This document shows, one piece after another, positions 27,554-38,609 of a stretch of 64,000 bases of DNA. Each line of letters begins with the position of its first letter. Position 1 is the stretch's first letter. Origin of the DNA: Sphingobacteriia bacterium. Lineage in GTDB: Bacteria; Bacteroidota; Bacteroidia; Chitinophagales; Chitinophagaceae. The DNA lies in the NCBI GenBank assembly GCA_947456855.1, contig CANGTR010000002.1, positions 1 through 64,000 on the forward strand. Direction: 5' to 3'. The notes beneath the pieces were generated by a model, which did no database searches, had not been told where the DNA came from, and saw nothing but the letters and a program-made list of their open reading frames with translations. A program made the translations under genes and the position numbers.

Positions 27554-30500
27554 TCATACTTGCGCCAACGGAAACTGAATAGTAAAACTAGTACCCACTC
27601 CTTCTTTGCTGGTGAAATGAATTTGTCCATTGGCTTTTTCTACAATGCCTTTGCAAATAGCCAGCCCCAATCCTGTGCCCGCTGTTTTGGTGGTAAAATT
27701 TGGGCTGAAAATATGTGGCAACATTAAATCGGAAATGCCACCCGACTGATCGTTGATTGTAACAACAGCTTGGTTGTTTTCGCAGCGTAATGAAATGGAG
27801 ATAAGAATTTCTTTTTCATTGTCGGCTCCTGCTTCTATTGCATTCTGCAAAAGATTGGTGAATAGTCGATTGATCTGCACTTTATCGGCATAGATGATGG
27901 CTTTGTTTGGCGGTAGCTGCCAATAAAAATGAATATCGTCATTGGCTTGATACAATACCACCAGTGATTGAATTAATTCTCCAAGATCAATATAATTGAG
28001 TTGGGTATTACCGATATTGGCAAACTGTGAGAAATCGCCTGCTATTCTAGCCAACTGATCTATTTGTTCAATTAATGTTGCCGCCATTCTACTGCTCAAT
28101 TCTTTTTTATTGGGCGCATCTTCATTAATGGCTTTTTGTAAAAACTGTATGCTCAACTTCATGGGCGTAAGCGGGTTCTTGATTTCATGTGCAACCTGTC
28201 TGGCCATTTCTCTCCATGCGCCCTCTCTTTCGCTCTTTGCCAAAGACTGCACCGATTGCTCTAGTTTGCGCACCATGGTATTGTACTCTTTTACCAAGAC
28301 CCCTATTTCATCTGTTCCAGTCCATTCAATCTCCTGGTTCTTTGCACCTAAATTCATTTTTTGCATGGTTGATCCTATTAAACTCAATGAGGCAGTAATG
28401 CGATTGGTTAATAAAAAAGCAATAGCACCCGCCAATAATAAGATGAATGCATTGAGGTTGATTAATGTTGCCAAAAAGCCCGATATTTCTTGGTTTAATG
28501 CTAGTTGAGAATTGAGGTAGGGAATGTTTAAATAACCATAAAGGATATTGGTTGGAGATACCATGGGTACATACACGCTGAGGTATTTGAATTGCCCTAC
28601 TTTTTCGGATTGCAGAAAACGAATACGGTGATTGAACTTCATTTCCGAAAATGCGATTGGATCCATTTTATCACTGAGCAAATGCTTATTATAAATATAG
28701 GGCTGTGTAGACAATACCAAATCGCCGGATTCATTGTAAAAATTGATGTCTACATTGTGCAAATCTGAAATATCTGAAAATGATTTTTCCAAAGCATATT
28801 GCTCTGATTGAGTCAATGCTTTTGATGGAATTAGATCTGTATTTACAAACTGATTATTCAATTCATTGGCCATCACCTGAATCGATTTGATCAAGCGCTC
28901 TTCGTTACTTGCATTATAGCGATAGATGAAAAAAGAAATAGTAGCTATGCCAATTACAATAAAAGAAAAAACACTTACAAAAAGGATGGTTGCCTGAATT
29001 TGCGATCGAATGTTCAGACGGAATAAAGATTTTATACCAGCCCATTTAAATCGCACATGTATCAATCTACTTAGAAAATAGAAAACACCAATTACAATTA
29101 AAAATACTGCAAACAAATAAGCAAAAAGCGTTACCAATTCGATGATCCAGGTATTTCTTTTAACCACAACCACTTGCCTATTCTTAGCCGAGCTGTACCA
29201 TAACTCAGAATAGTCCCCAACGGTTTTATAGGTAAATTCAAAATTGGGGATATCCCCCAATTTTAATTCGGAAGGAAAATTATAGTTATTGTAATGATTG
29301 AGGATTTTCCCGTCATAATACACAGCAAATGCATAATTCATTGATCCATCTAACGCAATATCCCCCGACTGATTAAAGAGCTCTGGAAACAAAGCCTCAC
29401 TCTTGTATCGTTTGGATTTTAATAATACATACAAATAACCAATGATGCCTTTTTCATCTACAATATTCTTCTGAAAAATATAACTAAACCCTTCCTTGCT
29501 TTTTTCGAATCGATACAGATCTGGCACACCGGTTTGTGAAGACTGATTTAATACAATGGTTTTGATAGAAGCATAATTCAATGAATCTTCATTGAACAAT
29601 GGATGAAACAAGCTATCGAATGTATATATACGAGTTTCGTACTTATTGAGGTAACCCGAAAAGTTTTGGTTGATCAAACTATCTTTGAACAACTTATTGC
29701 TTAACTCATTTGCTTCGAGTCGCTTAAAATTATTGGCCAGATATACATTGTTGAAATTACTGGTTGCAATACTTAGCAAACTTTCTCCTGATGGATCTGT
29801 TTGTATGGCCAATTTTTCTGCAACCCTTTTTCTTTGTTCATATTCTACTGTTCGGTTTTGCTGTATTACCAATCCTGCAATTGAAATGGCAAAAATCATT
29901 ACCCAGAATATAAAAAACGGAGAACGTACCAATGTTACTTGCATATCGGCCTTTCGGTATTGCAATAAATACAAAAAAGCTACCAACCAGAACAATACCG
30001 ATAAATAGAGTAGGTTGTGCTTAGGTTCTATAAAAAAATAAAGGCAAACAAAGCCCGTTACAATTACTGTAGTTATTTCGGTAATACTCAATTTTCTATG
30101 CCGGAAAAATGGCTCCAATAATATTTGAGCCAAAACAAAAAAGATCAATGCCAAAAAAGACAATATCACAAAACTGATTACACTATAAATGTTCAGGCTG
30201 AATATATTGGTTACATCAAAAGAAATTTTAGCATCTACTACCAAACTTTGAACGATATGCACCAGTCCAAAGAAACTCGATGTAAATACGATGAATACAC
30301 CTATAAAATAAAGGGTAGGCTTCATTCTATTGAATAAAAGATTTGTTGGAGGCAAGTGATTTTTAATAAATAATAATAACCAACAACTCAATACCGCATT
30401 GATCAATAAATCGCCCAAGGAGGGATGAATGATACTAGACGCATAAATAGTAGGATCAAACAATGGCAAAGCAGCATAATCAAATGGGAAATGGAAAAAA

Positions 30501-31291
30501 TAAGCCATCAATCGCAAGAACAAAACTATCAAAACCAAAATACCAAATCCACGGGCGAAATGATATTGCAAGACCAATTCCTCCGCCAACAAATGACAGA
30601 AGAAAAGCAATAATACAATTGCTAAAATCCTCAATAAAATAGTAATTGCATCATAAGCAATAAAGGCCTTCCCTACTTTTAAATCGATACTGAATAAATA
30701 ATTGCCTTGACTACCCAACACTGGCAATGAATTGGAATCGGTACTTATTTCATATTGTTCTCCCAATCCTTCCGATGCTGCAAAATCGGATTGGAAATAT
30801 TTATTCTCCATAAAATAAGACCAATACACAGGCAATACGGCAATTACTTGATACCTGTTTTTCTGCAGCTGAACCGTTTTTTTATGCAATACAAAACTGC
30901 CACGTGCATTGGTAATGAACAATTGTCCATCGGGCATCGATAATTGCGCATTGGGCACTTCCATTTTATTGGTACTCCAATACCGATTTTCAGCCCCATT
31001 GCTTGCATTGGTGGTATAAATGAAAAGGCCAAAAAAAGCATTTGGCATTTCAGCTGTTTGACCATCAAATTGGTGATTGATCAAATCGCTTAAAAGCCCA
31101 GTATCTGCAAAAATATGATTGATCTTTTTTTCTTGCTCATGAATATGATGCTCGAGTGTAGATTTTACTTTTTCTGGGCTTGCATGGTAACTCCAGTAAT
31201 TAGAAAAAATAAAAGAAATGGTATACAACCATGCTGCGATGATAATTAAATATCCATGCTGGTATACCGAATTTCTGATAGTATTGATCAA
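27554..31291 (-). CDS. Large multi-TM sensor histidine kinase (NtrY-like, HAMP)
   Basis: ARQVAHEIKNPLTPMKLSIQFLQKA H-box, LLQNAIEAG N-box, TAGTGLGLAICKGIVEKANGQI G-box; many TM helices. Confidence 0.92.
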   Translation of the reverse strand: MINTIRNSVYQHGYLIIIAAWLYTISFIFSNYWSYHASPEKVKSTLEHHIHEQEKKINHIFADTGLLSDLINHQFDGQTAEMPNAFFGLFIYTTNASNGAENRYWSTNKMEVPNAQLSMPDGQLFITNARGSFVLHKKTVQLQKNRYQVIAVLPVYWSYFMENKYFQSDFAASEGLGEQYEISTDSNSLPVLGSQGNYLFSIDLKVGKAFIAYDAITILLRILAIVLLLFFCHLLAEELVLQYHFARGFGILVLIVLFLRLMAYFFHFPFDYAALPLFDPTIYASSIIHPSLGDLLINAVLSCWLLLFIKNHLPPTNLLFNRMKPTLYFIGVFIVFTSSFFGLVHIVQSLVVDAKISFDVTNIFSLNIYSVISFVILSFLALIFFVLAQILLEPFFRHRKLSITEITTVIVTGFVCLYFFIEPKHNLLYLSVLFWLVAFLYLLQYRKADMQVTLVRSPFFIFWVMIFAISIAGLVIQQNRTVEYEQRKRVAEKLAIQTDPSGESLLSIATSNFNNVYLANNFKRLEANELSNKLFKDSLINQNFSGYLNKYETRIYTFDSLFHPLFNEDSLNYASIKTIVLNQSSQTGVPDLYRFEKSKEGFSYIFQKNIVDEKGIIGYLYVLLKSKRYKSEALFPELFNQSGDIALDGSMNYAFAVYYDGKILNHYNNYNFPSELKLGDIPNFEFTYKTVGDYSELWYSSAKNRQVVVVKRNTWIIELVTLFAYLFAVFLIVIGVFYFLSRLIHVRFKWAGIKSLFRLNIRSQIQATILFVSVFSFIVIGIATISFFIYRYNASNEERLIKSIQVMANELNNQFVNTDLIPSKALTQSEQYALEKSFSDISDLHNVDINFYNESGDLVLSTQPYIYNKHLLSDKMDPIAFSEMKFNHRIRFLQSEKVGQFKYLSVYVPMVSPTNILYGYLNIPYLNSQLALNQEISGFLATLINLNAFILLLAGAIAFLLTNRITASLSLIGSTMQKMNLGAKNQEIEWTGTDEIGVLVKEYNTMVRKLEQSVQSLAKSEREGAWREMARQVAHEIKNPLTPMKLSIQFLQKAINEDAPNKKELSSRMAATLIEQIDQLARIAGDFSQFANIGNTQLNYIDLGELIQSLVVLYQANDDIHFYWQLPPNKAIIYADKVQINRLFTNLLQNAIEAGADNEKEILISISLRCENNQAVVTINDQSGGISDLMLPHIFSPNFTTKTAGTGLGLAICKGIVEKANGQIHFTSKEGVGTSFTIQFPLAQV

Positions 31292-31293
31292 TC

Positions 31294-32070
31294 TTAGTCT
31301 TTTTGTTTTTTTACTTCATTCCAAATAGCATCCATTTCGGTTAAACTCATTGTGGCCAGCTCTTTTCCGGAAGCTTTGGCAATCATTTCCATTGCCTGAA
31401 ACCGATTGATGAATTTCCGATTGGTACTTTCTAGTGCTTTATCTGGATCTACCTGCAAAAACCGTGCATAGTTTACCAGACTGAATAATAGATCGCCCAT
31501 TTCATCTTGAATAGCGGCCGGGTTATTGGATGCGATGGCTTCTTTTAGTTCGGCTGTTTCTTCTTCTACTTTTTTCCAAACATCTTCTTTACTCTCCCAT
31601 TCAAAACCCACTTGCTTGGCTTTTTCTTGTATACGCCAAGCTTTTACCATGGATGGCAATGAACTGGGCACTCCTTCCAATACCGATTTTTTACCCTTTC
31701 CTTCTTTGAGTTTTAATTGTTCCCAATTTCTTTTCACCGCTTCTTCATCGGCCACTTTAACATCTCCATAAATATGTGGATGTCTGTGTATCAGCTTTTC
31801 GCAAACCCCATTAATCACCTCTTCTAGTTCAAATTGTTGTTGCTCTGAACCAATCTTAGCGTAAAAAACCAAATGCAATAAAATATCACCCAACTCTTCT
31901 TTGATTCCCTTCCAATCTTCCTGGTCGATGGAATCTACCAACTCATAGGTTTCTTCGATGGTTAATGACCTAAGCGTATGTATGGTTTGTTTTTTATCCC
32001 AGGGACATTGGGCCCTTAATTCATCCATTATTTTAATCAATCGTAAAAATGCAGTTGCTTTTTGTTCCAT
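31294..32070 (-). CDS. mazG: Nucleoside triphosphate pyrophosphohydrolase MazG
   Basis: LRAQCPWDKKQTIHTLRSLTIEETYELVDSID, EELGDILLHLVFYAKI, RHPHIYGDV. Confidence 0.96.
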   Translation of the reverse strand: MEQKATAFLRLIKIMDELRAQCPWDKKQTIHTLRSLTIEETYELVDSIDQEDWKGIKEELGDILLHLVFYAKIGSEQQQFELEEVINGVCEKLIHRHPHIYGDVKVADEEAVKRNWEQLKLKEGKGKKSVLEGVPSSLPSMVKAWRIQEKAKQVGFEWESKEDVWKKVEEETAELKEAIASNNPAAIQDEMGDLLFSLVNYARFLQVDPDKALESTNRKFINRFQAMEMIAKASGKELATMSLTEMDAIWNEVKKQKD

Positions 32071-32074
32071 AGTA

Positions 32075-33028
32075 TTATTGAATAGTCATTATAGAAAAAA
32101 GAAAGAATCCAACAAATATCGCCAGCAATAAAAACAGATTGATCAAACAAAGGAGTATCAACTTGAATACTGTTTTTGTTATTGATTGTCCATAAAAATG
32201 GCGAATAGATTTATACCAATAGTATATCAAAATCAGTGCTACAATAATACTAACCCATTCGCTAGCTGGTTTATTGACATAGCCAATTGCAGCTGATAAA
32301 AACAAGGATACAAGAATCAGGATAAAAAAGGCACAGTAAATATGCAATGTGTACAGCAAATGATCGGAATAAAAATATTTTTTGCTTCTCAAGTACAAAA
32401 GAAATAAGACAAAGGCAAATAAAGGCAAGGCAACAAATAACAAACTAGGTATTGCATGTAAAAAGTTATCCAACAACACAGTGTTAACTTTATCAAAATC
32501 CCCATCATATTTATCATTTAAGTACAAGATTTGTCTTTTAAACTTATTGGGGATATATCCTTTCTTCTTTGCCGGCGATAAACTATTCTGGACAGAATCG
32601 TATTGTGCCAAGGTTTCATCGAATACTGTATCTGCTGCAACCGTTTTGGCTGTTGTCTGATCTATTTTGATAACATCTTGTGTATTCTGGAAAAAATTAA
32701 AATAAATCAAAAAGAAAAAAGTAGAAGTAAATATATACATCCTGATTGGATGCAAATAACTGGCCCTTCTGCCTTTCAAATGTTCCTTCGATAAAAAGCC
32801 AGGCCTGAAGAGTAAATATTTAAGGGTACTAAAAAATTTGCCATCGAAATGAAAAAAATCAAATACAAAGTGAGTAAGCATATGCCAGAAACCTTCTCTG
32901 GGCTCAATATTTTCTTGTCCACAAATATGGCAAAATCTGCCATCGAGGGCTGCATTACAATTCAAACAGACTTTTTCTGCTCTTTCTGGTAGATGTGACA
33001 CTGCATTAATTTTGATAAAAATAGGCAA
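32075..33028 (-). CDS. DUF3667 domain membrane protein
   Basis: CLNCNAALDGRFCHICGQENIEPREGFWHMLTHFVFDFFHFDGKFFSTLKYLLFRPGFLSKEHLKGRRASYLHPIRMYIF. Confidence 0.9.
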   Translation of the reverse strand: MPIFIKINAVSHLPERAEKVCLNCNAALDGRFCHICGQENIEPREGFWHMLTHFVFDFFHFDGKFFSTLKYLLFRPGFLSKEHLKGRRASYLHPIRMYIFTSTFFFLIYFNFFQNTQDVIKIDQTTAKTVAADTVFDETLAQYDSVQNSLSPAKKKGYIPNKFKRQILYLNDKYDGDFDKVNTVLLDNFLHAIPSLLFVALPLFAFVLFLLYLRSKKYFYSDHLLYTLHIYCAFFILILVSLFLSAAIGYVNKPASEWVSIIVALILIYYWYKSIRHFYGQSITKTVFKLILLCLINLFLLLAIFVGFFLFSIMTIQ

Positions 33029-33088
33029 TTATATAGATGGCTGTTGGGATAGTGTTTTTTTTATTTAACTTGTACAAAATATACCAAC

Positions 33089-35857
33089 ATGCAAAAAATT
33101 CTTTCCTTCTTGCTCTATTTTATTGTAGGAGCAGCTGCCTTAAGTGCACAAAAGAAAAATCTAAGCCCCGAAGATTATGGAAAATGGCAAAGTATTGGCG
33201 CCAGTGAATTATCTCCTAATGGAACATGGGTTGCTTATCAAATAGTTGTTCAAGAAGACAACGATACATTGTATGTAGTAAATAGGTCTACCAATAAAAT
33301 GTATAAATTGGCATTTGCCAGTACTCCGGAATTTTCTAAAGACAACCAATGGCTGGCCTATAGAATAGGACTTCCATTTAAAGAAGCCGAAAAATTGAGA
33401 GACCAAAGCAAACCCATTGAATTTAAAATGGGTTTGATCAATCTTTCTACTGGCAAAATAGAAACCATTGCCAACATCAATCGATTTGGTTTTTCTAGGA
33501 ATGGGAAAATGTTGGCTGCTTATCTTGCACCTCCAAAAGAAAACAAAGACAAAGGCAGTGTGTTGCTGTTGAGAAACTTAGCGGATAATTCTACCAGAAC
33601 CATTGGCAATGTTACCGAATACGCTTTCAATAAAAAAAGCGACTACCTATCTTATATTGTTGAATCGGCCAATGCAGCAGGCAATTCTGTAGAGTTGTTT
33701 AATCTAAATACCTATACCTTAAAAGTAATTGCCAGCGACACCTTAAAATTCTCCAAATTAAATTGGTCAAAAGAAGGTGATGGATTTGGTTTTTTCAAAA
33801 CATTTAAGTCAGTTGATTTTGAAGAAGAAAATGCACATGTATACAGTTGTACCAATTTAAGCAACCCTATCGTTTCAGTTTTTGATCCAATGAAAGCCAG
33901 TGGATTTCCTGCAGGCATGCGTGTACATAATGGCTCTTCTCTTAGAATGAGCGATGATTTATCTGCCGTATTTTTCGGCATTCAAACCTGGACTGTTAAA
34001 CCTAAAAAAGAAGACAAAAAACCGACGGATAGTGCTAAAACAAAAGTTACCGATAGTTTAAAAATGGAAAATGCGAAACTGGCCATGAAATCAGACGCTA
34101 AATTGGCGGATGTTTGGCATTGGAAAGATCCAGAAATTCAGCCTCGTCAAAAAATTACTTACCTACAAGATAAAAACGCCAGCTTTTTATCTGTTTGGAA
34201 TACAGACAAAAATAGTTTTTATCAATTGGCTACCGAAGAATTTCCTAATGCATCACTTACTGGCAATCAAAAATTCGCCATCACTGCTACCGATAAAAAA
34301 TACAAGCCTGCATTTAAAGAAGATTATGCCGATTATCATTTAGTAAATACCAAAACAGGGGTAAGCAAATTATTGCACACAAAAATGCTTGCTGGTTTCT
34401 TTACTGCGCCACAGTCTTCTCCTGATGGGAAATATTTGATTTACTTTAAAGACAAAAACTGGTTTACTTATAATATTGCTACAGAACAAAACGCCAATAT
34501 TACGGGAACCATCAAAACCAATTTCTGGAATACAAGAGATGATCATCCTGCAACCAAACCTCCTTTCGGATTGGGTGGGTGGATCAAAGGCGATAAAGAA
34601 GTGTTGCTATACGACGAATACAATATCTGGGCTATAACACCTGATGGTGCTAGTGCTCGTAAGATCACTGAAGGCGATAAAGAAGAAATTGCTTTCAGGG
34701 TTGCAAGGGTAGATTTTGAAGAAATTTATTTAGACGATACTGCCCCACTTTATTTTTCGGCCTACGGAGATAAAACAAAAAACTTTGGTTATTATAAATA
34801 CCAAAATGGCAAAACCGAAAAACTTATTTATGAAAACCTTCAAGTGAACAGACTTACAAAAGCCCTTGATGCCAATGTGTTTGGTTATGTAAAACAAGAT
34901 TATGATGTATCACCTGCCTGGTACCTATCCGATAATTTCACCAAAGAACAAAAAATAGCTACTACCAATCCGCAACAACAAAACTATTATTGGGGCAAGA
35001 GCAAATTGATTTCATTTACCAATAAATTGGGTAAAAAAATGCAAGGTGCTTTGTACTATCCCGCCAACTACGAAGAAGGCAAACAATATCCAATGATCGT
35101 TTATATGTACGAACTATTAACGCAAAATGTACATAACTATGTTGCTCCAAGTATTAGAAGAGCATACAACACTACCAACTATACCACCAATGGTTATTTT
35201 GTTTTTCAACCTGATATTGTTTACGAAACCAACGACCCTGGAATGAGTGCAGTTAATTGCATTGTACCTGGTGTTAAAGAAGTATTGAAAACAGGCATGA
35301 TTGATGCCAGCAAAGTAGGCATCATGGGGCATAGCTGGGGTGCTTATCAAACTTCTTTCTTAATTACACAAACAGATATTTTTAAAGCGGCTATTGCAGG
35401 CGCCCCTTTAACTGATTTAATCAGCATGTCTTTATCTATCTATTGGAACAGTGGCACACCTGATCAGAAAATCTTTGAAACCAGTCAGGGCAGATTTGAC
35501 GGACCATGGTACGAAAGAACGGAAGCGCATATTCGCAACTCTCCAATGTTTAATGCCAGTAAAATCAAAGCACCTTTATTGGTTACGTTTGGCGATAAAG
35601 ATGGTGCAGTGGATTGGCACCAGGGCATTGAAATGTATGGTACCATGCGTAGAATGGAAAAACCTTTTGTGATGTTGGTATATGCCGATGAAAACCACAA
35701 CTTCACCAAGAAAGAAAATCAAATCGACTATCAAAAAAGACAAAGAGAATGGTTTGATCATTATTTATTGGGCAAGCCTGCAGAAAAATGGATTACCGAT
35801 GGCGTGAGTTATTTGGAAAGAATGAAGGAAAAAGAAAAAGAAGCTCCTAAAAATTAA
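33089..35857 (+). CDS. S9 family (prolyl oligopeptidase/DPP-like) secreted peptidase
   Basis: Signal peptide; MGHSWGAYQTSFLITQTDIFKAAIAGAPLTD; FGDKDGAVDWHQGIEMYGTMRR; ENHNF. Confidence 0.93.
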   Translation: MQKILSFLLYFIVGAAALSAQKKNLSPEDYGKWQSIGASELSPNGTWVAYQIVVQEDNDTLYVVNRSTNKMYKLAFASTPEFSKDNQWLAYRIGLPFKEAEKLRDQSKPIEFKMGLINLSTGKIETIANINRFGFSRNGKMLAAYLAPPKENKDKGSVLLLRNLADNSTRTIGNVTEYAFNKKSDYLSYIVESANAAGNSVELFNLNTYTLKVIASDTLKFSKLNWSKEGDGFGFFKTFKSVDFEEENAHVYSCTNLSNPIVSVFDPMKASGFPAGMRVHNGSSLRMSDDLSAVFFGIQTWTVKPKKEDKKPTDSAKTKVTDSLKMENAKLAMKSDAKLADVWHWKDPEIQPRQKITYLQDKNASFLSVWNTDKNSFYQLATEEFPNASLTGNQKFAITATDKKYKPAFKEDYADYHLVNTKTGVSKLLHTKMLAGFFTAPQSSPDGKYLIYFKDKNWFTYNIATEQNANITGTIKTNFWNTRDDHPATKPPFGLGGWIKGDKEVLLYDEYNIWAITPDGASARKITEGDKEEIAFRVARVDFEEIYLDDTAPLYFSAYGDKTKNFGYYKYQNGKTEKLIYENLQVNRLTKALDANVFGYVKQDYDVSPAWYLSDNFTKEQKIATTNPQQQNYYWGKSKLISFTNKLGKKMQGALYYPANYEEGKQYPMIVYMYELLTQNVHNYVAPSIRRAYNTTNYTTNGYFVFQPDIVYETNDPGMSAVNCIVPGVKEVLKTGMIDASKVGIMGHSWGAYQTSFLITQTDIFKAAIAGAPLTDLISMSLSIYWNSGTPDQKIFETSQGRFDGPWYERTEAHIRNSPMFNASKIKAPLLVTFGDKDGAVDWHQGIEMYGTMRRMEKPFVMLVYADENHNFTKKENQIDYQKRQREWFDHYLLGKPAEKWITDGVSYLERMKEKEKEAPKN

Positions 35858-35878
35858 TTTAAATAAAACAACCCTGCT

Positions 35879-36925
35879 ATGCGTATCATTAAAACAGCAA
35901 TATTGTCTTTTGGTATGTCTGGCAGGGTTTTTCATGCCCCATTTATTGCATTGCATACTGGTTTTAAACTGGTGGGTGTGTTGGAAAGAAGCAAAAACGA
36001 ATCCCTGCAATTTTATCCGGATATACATATTTACAGAACACTCGAAGAAGTTTTGAATGATGAGCGTATTGAACTAGTTGTGGTGAATACACCTACCAAT
36101 ACCCATTTTGAATTTTGCAAAAAAGCATTGGAAGCCGGCAAACATGTAGTAGTAGAAAAAGCATTTACAACAACAGTTGCGGAGGCCATTGAATTAATTG
36201 AATTGGCCGAGTCGCGCAAATTGATGCTATCGGTTTATCAAAACCGCAGATGGGACAGCGATTTTAGCACCGTAAGATCTATCATTGAGAAAGGCGTTTT
36301 GGGCGAAATATTCGAAGCCGAATTTCATTTTGATCGCTATAAAGAAACACTTAGCCCCAAACTACACAAAGAAGTTCCTGGGCCAGGCGCAGGCTTACTT
36401 AACGATCTAGGACCCCATTTAATAGACCAGGCATTGAGTTTATTTGGAATGCCAACTGCCTTATTTGCCTATATTCAAACACTGAGGCCAGCATCAGCCG
36501 TTGATGATGCATTTGCAATAACTTTATTTTATTCGGATAAAAAACTGCTATTAAAAAGCAACCTTCTGATTAGAGAAGCATTGCCTGCATTTGTGGTGCA
36601 CGGAAAGAAAGGATCATTTATCAAAAGCAGGGCCGATATACAAGAAGCCGCTTTATTGGCCAATGAAAAACCCAACTTAATGGATTGGGGCACCGAAGCA
36701 ACAAGCGAGCAAGGATTATTGCATACCGAAATAAATGGGGAAATAATTCGACAACAGATTCCTACCATTCAAGGCAATTACCATCACTATTACGAGGGCA
36801 TTTACCATGCAATAGCAAATGGCGCTCCTGCCCCAGTTACTGCCCAAGATGGATTGCATGTGATGCAGATTATTGAAGCAGCGCTTACAAGCAATTCAGC
36901 AAAACAAATAATTCCTATTCAGTAA
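35879..36925 (+). CDS. Gfo/Idh/MocA family oxidoreductase
   Basis: GMSGRVFHAPFI, VNTPTNTHFEFCKKALEAGKHVVVEKAFTTT, NDLGPHLIDQAL. Confidence 0.95.
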   Translation: MRIIKTAILSFGMSGRVFHAPFIALHTGFKLVGVLERSKNESLQFYPDIHIYRTLEEVLNDERIELVVVNTPTNTHFEFCKKALEAGKHVVVEKAFTTTVAEAIELIELAESRKLMLSVYQNRRWDSDFSTVRSIIEKGVLGEIFEAEFHFDRYKETLSPKLHKEVPGPGAGLLNDLGPHLIDQALSLFGMPTALFAYIQTLRPASAVDDAFAITLFYSDKKLLLKSNLLIREALPAFVVHGKKGSFIKSRADIQEAALLANEKPNLMDWGTEATSEQGLLHTEINGEIIRQQIPTIQGNYHHYYEGIYHAIANGAPAPVTAQDGLHVMQIIEAALTSNSAKQIIPIQ

Positions 36926-36935
36926 AACTCAATCC

Positions 36936-37835
36936 ATGAAAAAAAGCTCTTTAAAATACTTAGCATCTTTGAAAGTAAAAACTGGTAAAAAAATCAATCT
37001 GTTAAAAGACTTTGATACAGATAATAAACAAAAAAAGATTGATAAAAAAGAGGCCGAATTGATGATGGCTGCTGGCATTGAGAACCTTGCTAAAATGCAA
37101 GATAAATTGTATGCGCACGACGAATACAGTGTTTTAATTGTTTTTCAAGCCATGGATGCTGCCGGAAAAGATGGTTCCATCAAACATGTAATGAGTAACT
37201 TTAATCCTCAAGGAGTTAAAGTAGCTTCATTTAAAGTTCCTAATTCAACTGAATTGGATCATGATTATTTCTGGAGACATTATAAAGAATTACCTGCTCG
37301 GGGAGAGATTGGTATTTTCAATCGATCTCATTACGAAAATGTATTGGTAACAAGGGTTCATCCAGAATACATTCTCAAAGAAAATTTGCCAACCATTAAT
37401 TCGCTCAAAGATATTAATACAAAATTTTGGAAATCGAGGTATGATCAAATCAATCGATTCGAGAAAAACCTTAGCGAAAACGGCACTATTATTATTAAAA
37501 TATTCTTATACGTTTCTAAAGAAGAACAAAAGAAACGATTTATTGAAAGAATTGATAACCCCGAAAAGAATTGGAAATTTTCTGTTACTGATGTTGCTGA
37601 AAGATTGCATTGGGATGATTATATGAAAGCCTATGAAGAAATGTTAGCAGCTACCTCTACCAAAGATGCGCCATGGTATGTAGTTCCTGCCGACGATAAA
37701 TGGTTTTCGCGTCTTTGTGTAACTGGTATTATTACTCAACATTTCGAAAAAATGAAATTTCATTATCCCAAAGTTTCGGAAGCACAAAAAGCAAAATTGC
37801 AAGAAGTAAAAGCTGCTTTGATCAATGAAAAATAA
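36936..37835 (+). CDS. ppk2: Polyphosphate kinase 2 family (PPK2) protein
   Basis: FQAMDAAGKDGSIKHVMSNFNPQGVKVASFK, RGEIGIFNRSHYENVLVTRVHP, APWYVVPADDKWFSRL. Confidence 0.93.
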   Translation: MKKSSLKYLASLKVKTGKKINLLKDFDTDNKQKKIDKKEAELMMAAGIENLAKMQDKLYAHDEYSVLIVFQAMDAAGKDGSIKHVMSNFNPQGVKVASFKVPNSTELDHDYFWRHYKELPARGEIGIFNRSHYENVLVTRVHPEYILKENLPTINSLKDINTKFWKSRYDQINRFEKNLSENGTIIIKIFLYVSKEEQKKRFIERIDNPEKNWKFSVTDVAERLHWDDYMKAYEEMLAATSTKDAPWYVVPADDKWFSRLCVTGIITQHFEKMKFHYPKVSEAQKAKLQEVKAALINEK

Positions 37836-37966
37836 AGCGAACACTTTTTCGGCTTTGGCTTATTGCAAGCCATTGTCAATAACATTTGTAGAAGGAACTA
37901 ATCTAGCTCCTTTGACTAGAAGAGAGGTATTGAACATCATCAATAAGCAACCATTCATGCCATAAC

Positions 37967-37997
37967 AAAAAAAGCCGCCTGATTCAGGCAGCTTTTT
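37967..37997. terminator. Bidirectional Rho-independent terminator between convergent ppk2 and SusD-locus genes
   Basis: aaaaagccgcctgattcaggcagcttttt. Confidence 0.85.
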
Positions 37998-38021
37998 GTA
38001 ATAAAAATTGATACTAAGGTT

Positions 38022-38579
38022 TTACTTAAAATAATAGCGTACAAATTCACCAAAGCCAATGGTATTCATCCCAGTTACACCCTGACCTGAACCTAATCCA
38101 ACAGAAGGAAATGCATCGTATTTTTTAGTACCAACATAAATGTTTGGACCAAAATCGTATGCATCATTTGTAACAACATTTGTTCCAAACAAGGTTGCTA
38201 ACTCTGCAGCAGTAACTTTAAAAGTAGCCGGCAAACTAGTTACATCTAATTTAAATACTCTTACATTATTATTATTAACTGTACTCGTAATTGTTGCAAT
38301 GTTGTTTTTTCTTACAGCAACTTCAATCTTTGTTGGTGGAACTGCGCCCGTAAAATACAATTTCATGATAAACCCACCTTGGAAAGTACTAACAGTTGAA
38401 AGTGGAATAGTTGCAGCTAAAACATTGGCTGCACCAGTTTCAAAATTAGTAGTTACAACAGGCACATCCTCTATTCCTATTCTATTTTTGATTGGCCCAT
38501 CGTCTTTTGAACATCCTGTAAAGAATAGAACAGATAAGCAAGTAAAAACAATTGATAAAGTTATTTTGTAGTATTTCAT
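38022..38579 (-). CDS. Hypothetical lipoprotein downstream of susD-like gene
   Basis: MKYYKITLSIVFTCLSVLFFTGCSKDD lipobox; immediately downstream of SusD/SusC genes. Confidence 0.75.
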   Translation of the reverse strand: MKYYKITLSIVFTCLSVLFFTGCSKDDGPIKNRIGIEDVPVVTTNFETGAANVLAATIPLSTVSTFQGGFIMKLYFTGAVPPTKIEVAVRKNNIATITSTVNNNNVRVFKLDVTSLPATFKVTAAELATLFGTNVVTNDAYDFGPNIYVGTKKYDAFPSVGLGSGQGVTGMNTIGFGEFVRYYFK

Positions 38580-38609
38580 AATCAAAATTTTTAAATAAAT
38601 ATTAATCAA

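Noticed and set aside
28110-28508. 132-aa plus-strand ORF
   Set aside because: Antisense to the histidine kinase HAMP/H-box region.
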